Origin: Thalassocella blandensis | Lineage (GTDB): Bacteria; Pseudomonadota; Gammaproteobacteria; Pseudomonadales; Cellvibrionaceae | Assembly (NCBI GenBank): GCA_902141825.1 | Contig: CABFPG010000003.1 | Span: forward strand, 310,001-374,000 | DNA length: 64,000 nucleotides | Direction: 5' to 3' | Shown here: positions 56,808 to 64,000 of the stretch, one piece after another | How the letters are laid out: each line of letters begins with the position of its first letter | How positions within the stretch are numbered: position 1 is the first letter of the stretch | Program-made: the position numbers and the translations under genes | The notes under the pieces: model-generated | Told to the model about the DNA's origin: nothing | Seen by the model: only the letters and a program-made list of their open reading frames with translations | The model's database searches: none

Positions 56808-59078
56808 ATGAAATTTTCCAGTATTATCAGCCTTTGTTTTCTCGTTTCCCTGCCTGTATGCTGGGCCAAAAACCCTGCCGCAGAAAACACACCAACACCA
56901 CAAAGCACCAACGCAAGTACGAAAGCAAGCACGATAGAAAGACTGGCTCCCTCTTTACTGGAGCAAGCCAAACTGCCGATAAAAAGTGCCAGCGCGGAAA
57001 CACTTTATGCCGTAACCGAAAGCACACTATATGAAGATGGGCACTGGTTGCGCCGCTACTACTTATCTATTCGACTCAATGACCTCGACGCAGCGAGAGA
57101 TTATGGTCGGCTGGCAATTCGCTTTAACCATTACTACAGTGAAATGGAATTGGAATATGCCAATACACTATCGTCCGGCGGTAAAATAATCGCTCTCTCG
57201 GATGACGCTCTGCAGAATCGAGTTACAGGCGGCGGCCAGGATTTTTATTCCGACAGCAGCGAGCTGGTATTTTCATTGCCTGACGTTTCCCCAGGAACCA
57301 TCCTCGAATTCCAGTATGTCAAAAAAAGCAAAACACTGGCATTTCCAGCATTGTACTCTGCTGTATCCATCCCTCACTGGTTTCAAACAACCGCCGGTAA
57401 CGACAGTTGGCGAGCCGATTTCGTTCACCACTATCGCTATACATTCACCTACCCCAAACAACAGACGGTGCATGTCCAAGCGGTAGGCGGCCATACTCAG
57501 AAAGCGAAGAAGACCCACACCGCAAACACCACCACACTCACATGGAAAATGCGCAATATCGCAGAAGTGGTGTCAGAACACTGGTTCCCGCGCAAGGAAA
57601 AAATCTACCCGGAACTGGAAATATCAACAATGGTGGACTGGGCAAACATCGACCGTTGGACCTGGGAAAAAGTAGCCGACAAACTCGTCACCAATGAAAG
57701 TATTGAAGAGGCAGTCCGCTCACTAAAACTGAAACCCACAGCCAGTAAGGAAGAAAAAATAAAAGCTGTGTATACGTATGTACAAAACAACATTCGCTAT
57801 GTGTTTGCTCATCTCGGTCGTGGTGGATACGAGCCACACTTCCCCGCCGAAGTTATACACACACGATATGGCGACTGCAAAGATCAAACGGTTTTAACTG
57901 TTGCCATGTTGCGCGCGCTTGGCCTGCAGGCCTACCCGGCATTAGTTGAAACCCCGCGCGCCGGGTATGATGCAACCAGTGTTGTAAAATTAATATTCGA
58001 TCACATGATTGTGTATCTACCGGCTCAGGACGGTATGCAGGAGCTGTGGTTAGATACTACAGGTGACCGCTCGCTCTACCCCGGCATGTCCGCATATCTG
58101 GCAGAACAAAACGCGATGATTATTGATGGTAAAGGCGGCAGGCTCACCCACATTCCCCAACCGGAAAATGACAATCGCGTGTTAATGACCATAGATTATT
58201 CGCTGAGTCACAATGGTTTAACCCAGGCACATATCACTTTGCAGCCTCAAGGGTCTTTTGAACAGGATATGCGAAGCTGGTGGATTAACGACAGTGACCG
58301 GCGCCAGAGTCTGGATCGGTACTTAAAAGGGATTTTCAACAATGCACTGGACTATGAAGTAAGCGGTGAGCTAAATAACAGTGACGATATTTTTACGCCA
58401 GTTAATATCAGCGGTGTTTACACATTCCAAGCCAGCAACGCTGAGGATGCCAAAATCCAAGGTGCCAGTATTAAACAGCTTTTAAATATATTTGCCGACA
58501 CCAGTAATTTACCCCTGCCAGAAAACCGGGTAAACACGTTTTACAATCCCTATGCCTATACATTGGAAGTGAAAGCGCGGTTCCAACGACAGGACTCCGA
58601 CATTCCCGCGTTAATTCAAAGCTCGGGAGATATACACAATCCCTTTTTCAGCCTGACCCAAAGTGGCGAAGGACAGGAACATGCTTTCCTATACAACGCA
58701 CGTTTCACACAAAAAGTTTTGGATTTATCGGTCAAAGACTACGGAGAATATTATCAACAGGCGCAGGATTTAAATCGCCTCAAGCCCTGGATGGTAAGTT
58801 TAACGCCCTCGGTCGAATCCGAGAAACAACAGGAAATAGCCAACATTCAAGAAACTTTTGGCAACAACAGTGTTCAAGCTAAAATCGCAAAAGCTCGTCA
58901 GCTCATTGAAAAAGGCGATTTTGAAGCCGCGTTGGACCAGGCCAAAGCGGCTGTAAATCTGGATAAAGAAAATGGCGAAGCCTGGTATGTACTGGCGACG
59001 GCTCAGGGATTTAACACCATGCTGGAACAGTCTTCCGCCTCATTTGAAAAAGCTGAAGCGCTGGGATATCTGCCTTGA
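56808..59078 (+). CDS. DUF3857/transglutaminase-core protein with C-terminal TPR
   Basis: A 756-residue exported protein. The N-terminus is a signal peptide (IISLCFLVSLPVCWA). A DUF3857 beta-sandwich (about 75-270) precedes a transglutaminase-like domain with a visible triad Cys357 (RYGDCKDQT), His399 (FDHMIVYLP) and Asp416 (LWLDTTGDR). A long beta-rich part follows, then a TPR-like helical pair at the end (FEAALDQAKAAVNLDKENG). Such proteins are probable periplasmic proteases or amidases; substrate unknown. It is 11 bases after the fetB-like gene. Confidence 0.85.
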   Translation: MKFSSIISLCFLVSLPVCWAKNPAAENTPTPQSTNASTKASTIERLAPSLLEQAKLPIKSASAETLYAVTESTLYEDGHWLRRYYLSIRLNDLDAARDYGRLAIRFNHYYSEMELEYANTLSSGGKIIALSDDALQNRVTGGGQDFYSDSSELVFSLPDVSPGTILEFQYVKKSKTLAFPALYSAVSIPHWFQTTAGNDSWRADFVHHYRYTFTYPKQQTVHVQAVGGHTQKAKKTHTANTTTLTWKMRNIAEVVSEHWFPRKEKIYPELEISTMVDWANIDRWTWEKVADKLVTNESIEEAVRSLKLKPTASKEEKIKAVYTYVQNNIRYVFAHLGRGGYEPHFPAEVIHTRYGDCKDQTVLTVAMLRALGLQAYPALVETPRAGYDATSVVKLIFDHMIVYLPAQDGMQELWLDTTGDRSLYPGMSAYLAEQNAMIIDGKGGRLTHIPQPENDNRVLMTIDYSLSHNGLTQAHITLQPQGSFEQDMRSWWINDSDRRQSLDRYLKGIFNNALDYEVSGELNNSDDIFTPVNISGVYTFQASNAEDAKIQGASIKQLLNIFADTSNLPLPENRVNTFYNPYAYTLEVKARFQRQDSDIPALIQSSGDIHNPFFSLTQSGEGQEHAFLYNARFTQKVLDLSVKDYGEYYQQAQDLNRLKPWMVSLTPSVESEKQQEIANIQETFGNNSVQAKIAKARQLIEKGDFEAALDQAKAAVNLDKENGEAWYVLATAQGFNTMLEQSSASFEKAEALGYLP

Positions 59079-59173
59079 CGATATCGAAGCAATAACAGCC
59101 TTTGTCAATACATCCGGTATTTACAACGAATACAGCCTAAACCTCGAGACAATAACAACATTAAGCCAACGTC

Positions 59174-60565
59174 ATGAATTTAGTATCGACCCTGCGGCCA
59201 TACACCTGGCTATTAATACTGTGTTGTGGATTAAACGCCTGCAGCACAGTCACAACGCCCCCCCAAAAACCTGCGCGCGTGCTTTTGGACGCTTCCGACT
59301 ACTATGAACAAGGTGTTGACGCTTACAAAACCTGGAGTGAAAACGAAGATATTAATCAACTGCAACTATCCAGACAGTACCTGGAAAAGGCCTATCAGCT
59401 CAACCCTCATGCACTAGCGACTCAAGTAGAACTCTACCGAACAAAGTATATCCTCACGGCTTTAGCAAACGATACTCAGAACATCAAAGCTCTGGAAGAT
59501 TTTTATTCGACTATGAATCCGATTGCCCGCAGCGCAATGGCCCCACCGGCCATATTGGAATACCATATTCGTAAAGGCCTAAACGCAACACCAGAAAGTT
59601 TAATTCAGGATTTGCACAAAGCGCTGGAACAGAGTCACTACAACGCACAAACCTGGACCAACATCGCCGACCACTATTTTGACTATCAGCAATATTCGCT
59701 GGCTACTGCTGCGGCAAAAGTCGCTTATGATTTCTCACCGGACAACGCATACTTCGCCCATGAAGTGGGACGTACCCTAAGTGCACAGGCAAAAGAATCC
59801 AATTGCGTATACGAAGAAAAAGAATTGCTGAAACGCTCGGTTCACTACATCAATCAAGCCAGCGTATTGGAAAAAGACAACTGGCAATACTTGTCTAACG
59901 CCAGTCTACAATACCTCAATTTAGGCCTTGCGCCTCTGGCCTGGAATCAAGCGCAAAAAGCCGTTGATATTTCACAAAACATGCTAACGGTCATTCGCTA
60001 TTTGGAAATTGCAGTTATCCTGGGGAAATACCAGGAAGCCTACACCATGCTGAATAGTTTCCTCAACGGAGAAGAGAACGATCTATCAGACTTCAAATAC
60101 GAACGTGTTTTCACATTACTCGCCATTCTTTCATTTAATGACGGAGACAAAGCCCTTTCGGATCGTTTTGTATTTCAGGCAAATAAATTTGCTTCCGACC
60201 ATTTTTACCAGCTGCACTCGCGCTGGCTCTACAAGAGCGATGAAAACACCTTCCAAAGCTCACTCGAAAAAGCACAAAATTTGAATGAAGCAGATAAACT
60301 GCAGGTGGAATATTTAAAGCAAGACAGTTCAATGACGATTGAGGATTTACTGGCCCACGCAAATAATGTTTGCCAGACCAGTGAGTTTTATTTTACCGCA
60401 GCCGATAAAGCCTTTATCAATGGCGAACTGGATTTGGCGCGACACTACCTGGAAAAAGTGAAAGAGCAAAAAGCCTTGCGGGATCTTTCCTATCTTTGGG
60501 CCAGCGCGCTGCTCGACAAGGGTCTCTCGACAGAAATGAAGCACAATGAAGCACTTGATCCGTAA
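59174..60565 (+). CDS. TPR-repeat lipoprotein
   Basis: A 463-residue protein with a lipobox LNAC (Cys23 region) and a chain of TPR-like helix pairs from about residue 40 to the end (ALEQSHYNAQTWTNIADHYF, FINGELDLARHYLEKVKEQ). It lies 95 bases after the transglutaminase gene on the same strand, so it may be its partner. TPR lipoproteins often act as scaffolds in the periplasm; no specific function is recognised. Confidence 0.75.
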   Translation: MNLVSTLRPYTWLLILCCGLNACSTVTTPPQKPARVLLDASDYYEQGVDAYKTWSENEDINQLQLSRQYLEKAYQLNPHALATQVELYRTKYILTALANDTQNIKALEDFYSTMNPIARSAMAPPAILEYHIRKGLNATPESLIQDLHKALEQSHYNAQTWTNIADHYFDYQQYSLATAAAKVAYDFSPDNAYFAHEVGRTLSAQAKESNCVYEEKELLKRSVHYINQASVLEKDNWQYLSNASLQYLNLGLAPLAWNQAQKAVDISQNMLTVIRYLEIAVILGKYQEAYTMLNSFLNGEENDLSDFKYERVFTLLAILSFNDGDKALSDRFVFQANKFASDHFYQLHSRWLYKSDENTFQSSLEKAQNLNEADKLQVEYLKQDSSMTIEDLLAHANNVCQTSEFYFTAADKAFINGELDLARHYLEKVKEQKALRDLSYLWASALLDKGLSTEMKHNEALDP

Positions 60566-60584
60566 CGAATTCATTCCCAGGGAA

Positions 60585-61520
60585 TTATTTTAGAGAGAGT
60601 GTATCGATTTTTTCCACTTTTTCTAAGCGGATAGTTACACGTCGATTTTTTGCCCGCCCTGCAGCGGTGCCATTGGAAGCCACAGGATAACGTTCGCCAT
60701 GCCAGCGCAATTTAATCCACTCTTCCGGAATCCCCCGTCGAGTTAGATAATCTCTTACGAGTTCGGCACGGCGTTTAGACAGTTCCAGATTGTAAGCACG
60801 ATCTCCCGGAGAAGAGGTATGACCGTCGACGTAAAATAGCTGAATGGAATTATCGTGCTCCACCAGTTTTAAAATATTATTCAACTTGCGCACTATTTGT
60901 GGGTTTAAATCATCGGAGCTTTCTGGCACATTGGGTTCGAAATACAAAGCGGTGCGTCGCAATTGATCAAAATTCTGCGGCAGCAAGCCTGATAGACACA
61001 TCAGGTATTTCTGATACTCTTCGCGAAATCCTATATTTGAAATCGCTAGACGTGCGGGTGGGTTTTTCTGATTCTCATACCAGGCGTCTTTCACGATTTC
61101 TATTTCCATCCCTTTAAACAGCTCGTTCATCATTCGCTCAGCATTTTTACTGGGTAACCACATGGGCCGGAGTCCGCGCTTAATCGGCACGTCGCCAAGA
61201 TTAATCAGAGTTTTACCTCGCCAAATCGGTGCCCGAGCATACAAGTGCGCCTCTCCCGCCTGAAAGCGACTGGAGAGCGCGCTGAGATAAAACACTGAAG
61301 ACTCCCCCGCACGCGTGCTGAACACCGCGGTACCATAATATGGAACCTGGTGTATCAAAGTGCATTCGAACACACTGGCCTGGCTGGCCCAGCCACTTTC
61401 ATTAATGCCATTGGTGTAGGTTGTGGAATAGCTGCCAGAGGGCGAAGTGTGCCGGGCCGTGGCAACGGAAGCCAAGCCGAAACACAACACTGCGCAGATT
61501 AATAACCGTTGTAACACCAT
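60585..61520 (-). CDS. motY: Flagellar T-ring protein MotY
   Basis: A 311-residue exported protein: signal peptide (LICAVLCFGLASVATA), an N-terminal MotY domain with ECTLIHQVPYYGTAVF, and a C-terminal OmpA-like peptidoglycan-binding domain (VDGHTSSPGDRAYNLELSK ... GRAKNRRVTIRLE). MotY recruits stators in sodium-driven flagella of Vibrio and Pseudomonas. ATG at 61520 is preferred to TTG at 61550, which lies in the repeat. The order motY-pyrC-rnt is that of Pseudomonas. An OmpA-family porin-like alternative is less fitting. Confidence 0.87.
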   Translation of the reverse strand: MVLQRLLICAVLCFGLASVATARHTSPSGSYSTTYTNGINESGWASQASVFECTLIHQVPYYGTAVFSTRAGESSVFYLSALSSRFQAGEAHLYARAPIWRGKTLINLGDVPIKRGLRPMWLPSKNAERMMNELFKGMEIEIVKDAWYENQKNPPARLAISNIGFREEYQKYLMCLSGLLPQNFDQLRRTALYFEPNVPESSDDLNPQIVRKLNNILKLVEHDNSIQLFYVDGHTSSPGDRAYNLELSKRRAELVRDYLTRRGIPEEWIKLRWHGERYPVASNGTAAGRAKNRRVTIRLEKVEKIDTLSLK

Positions 61521-61837
61521 GACACAACCTAACACAAGCCAACATGACACAAGCTAACATGAGATCAGCTTAAAAGAGTCCTCATTGAGCTTAACGGCCG
61601 AATTTTCCATTTCTTTAGCCTTAAATCACCCGTCAAAGTTGAAACGCTAACCTGAAGCGACCTGGCGGCCAATAGTGACGGACCGCCGACAGAACCCGCC
61701 CAATAATCCCGGCTTAGCCCTGGAATAATGTGCAACTCGAGGCAAATTCCGGTAGCATTCGCAGCCCCGGTTTTATTCCTAAACGCATGACAGGAATGCC
61801 GACGAAACCCTTTAATGAAAACTGAGCAGTGTAAGCG
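61521..61837. other. Divergent region between motY and pyrC
   Basis: 317 bases. It begins with a 15-bp tandem repeat, then GC-richer sequence; no clear -35/-10 pair for pyrC was identified. Confidence 0.5.
61533..61562. repeat. 15-bp tandem duplication in the motY leader
   Basis: CACAAGCCAACATGA and CACAAGCTAACATGA, one mismatch, directly adjacent. It lies 13 to 42 bases upstream of the motY ATG, in the untranslated leader or its promoter. Confidence 0.8.
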
Positions 61838-62872
61838 ATGACTAACTCACTAACGATCACCACCCCGGATGACTGGCACATACATCTACGAGATGGGGAC
61901 GCTTTGCGCTTTACAGTGCCTCATGCAGCGGAAAATTTTGCTCGCGCCATCATCATGCCGAATCTGGTTCCGCCCGTTTGCAATGCGCAACAGGCCACGG
62001 AATACAAGAACCGTATATTGCAGCAAGTGCCAGAAGGCCAGCGCTTCGACCCGCTGATGGTCCTCTACCTGACAGACAAAACCGATGCTCAAACAATTGT
62101 CGAAGCCAAACAGGCGGGTGTCGTCGCATGTAAATTGTATCCTGCTGGGGCAACAACCAATTCTGACTCTGGCGTCACGGACATTAACAATATCGCGTCA
62201 GCACTGGAAGCCATGCAGGAACACGGCGTGCTCCTTCTGGTGCATGGTGAAGTCACTGATAGCCACATCGATATATTCGATCGCGAAAAGGTTTTTATTG
62301 AGCGCACCTTAATGCCTCTCACGCAAAAATATCCCAAGCTTAAAATCGTGCTGGAACATATCACGACAGAAAATGCGGTGGAGTTTGTTGAACAGGCCTC
62401 GGACAATGTCGCCGCTACGATCACTGCTCACCACCTGCTGTTCAATCGTAATCACATGTTGGTGGGCGGCATCAAACCGCACTTTTATTGTCTGCCCATT
62501 CTCAAGCGTGAGCGTCATCAACAGGCATTGTTGAAAGCCGCTACCAGCGGCAGTCCCAAGTTTTTTCTAGGCACAGATTCCGCCCCACATGCAAAGGGAA
62601 AGAAAGAAACTGCCTGTGGTTGCGCTGGCAGTTACACCGCCTTTGCAGCTCTGCCACTTTATGCGGAAGCGTTCGATGCTGTCGGCGCAATGGATAAACT
62701 GGAAGCGTTTGCCAGTTTTTACGGCCCGGATTTTTATGGCTTGGCGCGCAACAGCGGCCAGGTCACATTGGTCAAATCTCCCTGGCAAGTACCCGAGTCC
62801 TTTGCCTTTGGCGATGATGTCCTCGTCCCGGTAAAAGCCGGAGAAAGCCTCAACTGGAAAGTTGAGGCTTAA
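61838..62872 (+). CDS. pyrC: Dihydroorotase
   Basis: A 344-residue type II dihydroorotase that closes carbamoyl aspartate in pyrimidine synthesis. [11 protein letters not shown] gives zinc ligands His14 and His16; Lys99 in ACKLYPAG is the carboxylated bridging lysine. [13 protein letters not shown] holds the catalytic Asp. The ATG at 61838. Followed by rnt after 77 bases. Confidence 0.97.
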   Translation: MTNSLTITTPDDWHIHLRDGDALRFTVPHAAENFARAIIMPNLVPPVCNAQQATEYKNRILQQVPEGQRFDPLMVLYLTDKTDAQTIVEAKQAGVVACKLYPAGATTNSDSGVTDINNIASALEAMQEHGVLLLVHGEVTDSHIDIFDREKVFIERTLMPLTQKYPKLKIVLEHITTENAVEFVEQASDNVAATITAHHLLFNRNHMLVGGIKPHFYCLPILKRERHQQALLKAATSGSPKFFLGTDSAPHAKGKKETACGCAGSYTAFAALPLYAEAFDAVGAMDKLEAFASFYGPDFYGLARNSGQVTLVKSPWQVPESFAFGDDVLVPVKAGESLNWKVEA

Positions 62873-62899
62873 ACGCGATGAACCTGAAGTCTGTATAAC

Positions 62900-62931
62900 C
62901 TGACACCTGAACAAACTGACACCTGAATAAA
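62900..62931. repeat. 16-bp tandem duplication in the pyrC-rnt gap
   Basis: CTGACACCTGAACAAA and CTGACACCTGAATAAA, one mismatch, adjacent; a third partial CTGACA follows. It lies just before the rnt Shine-Dalgarno. Confidence 0.85.
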
Positions 62932-62949
62932 CTGACAAGAGACGAGTGC

Positions 62950-63624
62950 GTGCAAGAGCAACAGCCCACTGAAAAACATCCCTTTGCCAAACGCTTCCGC
63001 GGATTTTTACCGGTCATCATCGATGTGGAAACCGGTGGCTTTGATGCAAAACGCGATGCATTATTGGAAATTGCTGCCGTCACCTTAACAATGGACGACA
63101 ACGGTTGGCTGACACGCCATGAAACTTTCGATTTTCATGTCGACCCATTTGACGGCGCCAATATTGAACAGACTGCACTGGATTTTACCGGAATTGATCT
63201 TGATGATCCCGATCGCAATTCCGTGCCGGAACTTTACGCACTGACAGAGGTATTCCAAGCCGTTCGTAAAGCCGTTAAGGAACACGACTGTAATCGCGCC
63301 GTGTTAGTCGGACACAACGCCCATTTTGATTTGGGCTTTTTGAATGCCGCTGCTGAACGGAGCAACATTAAACGCAACCCCTTTCATCCCTTTTCCTGTT
63401 TTGATACAGCCTCTATTGCCGGTCTCGCCTTCGGCCACACGGTCCTGGCTCGTGCCTGCCAGTTAGCTGGACTTGAATTCTGTAATAAAGCGGCTCACTC
63501 TGCGGCTTATGACGCAGAGAAAACAGCAGACTTATTTTGCATTATCGTCAATAAATGGCAGCAATTGGGCGGCTGGCCGCTTGCCAACACAACAGACGAA
63601 GAAGACGAAAGCTTGAGCCCTTAA
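62950..63624 (+). CDS. rnt: Ribonuclease T
   Basis: A 224-residue DEDDh exonuclease trimming tRNA and other RNA 3' ends. [20 protein letters not shown] (first Asp/Glu), [12 protein letters not shown] and [14 protein letters not shown] (His and Asp) are intact. The GTG start at 62950 has AAGAG upstream. Its stop overlaps the next gene's stop, tail to tail. Confidence 0.96.
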   Translation: MQEQQPTEKHPFAKRFRGFLPVIIDVETGGFDAKRDALLEIAAVTLTMDDNGWLTRHETFDFHVDPFDGANIEQTALDFTGIDLDDPDRNSVPELYALTEVFQAVRKAVKEHDCNRAVLVGHNAHFDLGFLNAAAERSNIKRNPFHPFSCFDTASIAGLAFGHTVLARACQLAGLEFCNKAAHSAAYDAEKTADLFCIIVNKWQQLGGWPLANTTDEEDESLSP

Positions 63625-64000
63625 CCGGGCTCCGGTTTTAGCACAATTTTGCCTTTGATATTTCGATCGAAAATACGAGCCAGCGCCATCGCGGCTTCAG
63701 ATAATTTGTATTCACTGTCTGTGATAATGTGGACTTTTTTCTGTTGATACCACGAGAATAATTCCCGGGTATTTTCCGCAAATACCTTCGGTTCGTGTCG
63801 GGTAAAACTCCCCCAGAAAACACCAACAACACTGTATTCCTTTACCAGCGACAGATTCACAGGAAACTGGGGGATCGTGCCACTGGCAAACCCTACCACT
63901 AACAGACGTCCTCCCCGAGCCATACAGCGTGTAGCTGCATTGAATGCATCACCCCCAACCGGGTCATACACAACATCCACCCCTTTACCCTGGGTCAGCT
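63621..64000 (-). CDS. Zinc-type alcohol dehydrogenase/quinone oxidoreductase, 5' end beyond window
   Basis: The frame is open from the right edge to the stop at 63621, giving the last 126 residues of a medium-chain dehydrogenase-like protein ([30 protein letters not shown], the NADPH-binding half and a C-terminal [10 protein letters not shown]). The quinone oxidoreductase group (Qor type) is the most likely. The N-terminal half is outside the window. Confidence 0.85.
   Translation of the reverse strand, partial: LTQGKGVDVVYDPVGGDAFNAATRCMARGGRLLVVGFASGTIPQFPVNLSLVKEYSVVGVFWGSFTRHEPKVFAENTRELFSWYQQKKVHIITDSEYKLSEAAMALARIFDRNIKGKIVLKPEPG

Overview
The window is 64 kb of chromosome from a gammaproteobacterium, most likely a plant- or polysaccharide-degrading member of the Cellvibrionaceae (Cellvibrio, Saccharophagus or Teredinibacter relatives). 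The evidence is two secreted proteins built from carbohydrate-binding modules joined by long poly-serine linkers (30891-32543 and about 39915-41366), a hallmark of that group, together with Pseudomonas-like core gene order: dcd, mrp, metG, rnfABCDGE near the left, and argG ... motY, pyrC, rnt at the right. No tRNA, rRNA, CRISPR array, intact insertion sequence or prophage was seen.

Left part (1-12 kb): a truncated outer-membrane-type protein, a RimJ-like acetyltransferase, a small membrane protein, and a tight two-gene unit of an exported DUF6795-type protein and a class 3 lipase that may be an effector/immunity-like pair. A purine-degradation cluster follows: allantoate amidohydrolase, adenine deaminase and ureidoglycine-glyoxylate aminotransferase leftward; PuuE-type allantoinase and a DUF985 cupin rightward. 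Together these take allantoin to allantoate, ureidoglycine, then oxalurate plus glycine. dcd and a SAM methyltransferase close the section.

Core block (12-24 kb): DUF2007 protein, mrp and a SEC-C/TPR protein on the minus strand, divergent from metG and the complete Rnf electron-transport operon. A two-gene RND efflux system without an outer-membrane factor and an ICMT-like membrane methyltransferase follow (24-30 kb).

Accessory part (30-42 kb): a GH16-CBM10-CBM6 glycanase, a REC-GGDEF-EAL regulator, a phytase-like lipoprotein with a short collagen-like stalk, a small lipoprotein and a multi-CBM5/12 poly-serine protein, separated by long AT-rich spacers. These spacers hold a sigma-54-like promoter motif and an orphan intrinsic terminator, both possible marks of undescribed small RNAs.

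Respiration block (41-51 kb): a complete cbb3 oxidase set, ccoNOQP-ccoGHIS, plus a TauE/SafE-type protein with a very His-rich tail and a ParA-like ATPase, all leftward, with an FNR/Anr-like box upstream of ccoN. Right end (52-64 kb): argG, a gene-poor 1 kb with perfect repeats, glutaryl-CoA dehydrogenase, an orphan FetB-like permease followed by a transglutaminase-domain protein and a TPR lipoprotein, then motY, pyrC, rnt and a truncated quinone oxidoreductase.

A recurring oddity is the number of short tandem duplications (11-24 bp units) lying in leaders and spacers at eight places; they do not share a sequence, so they look like a mutational habit rather than one repeat family.
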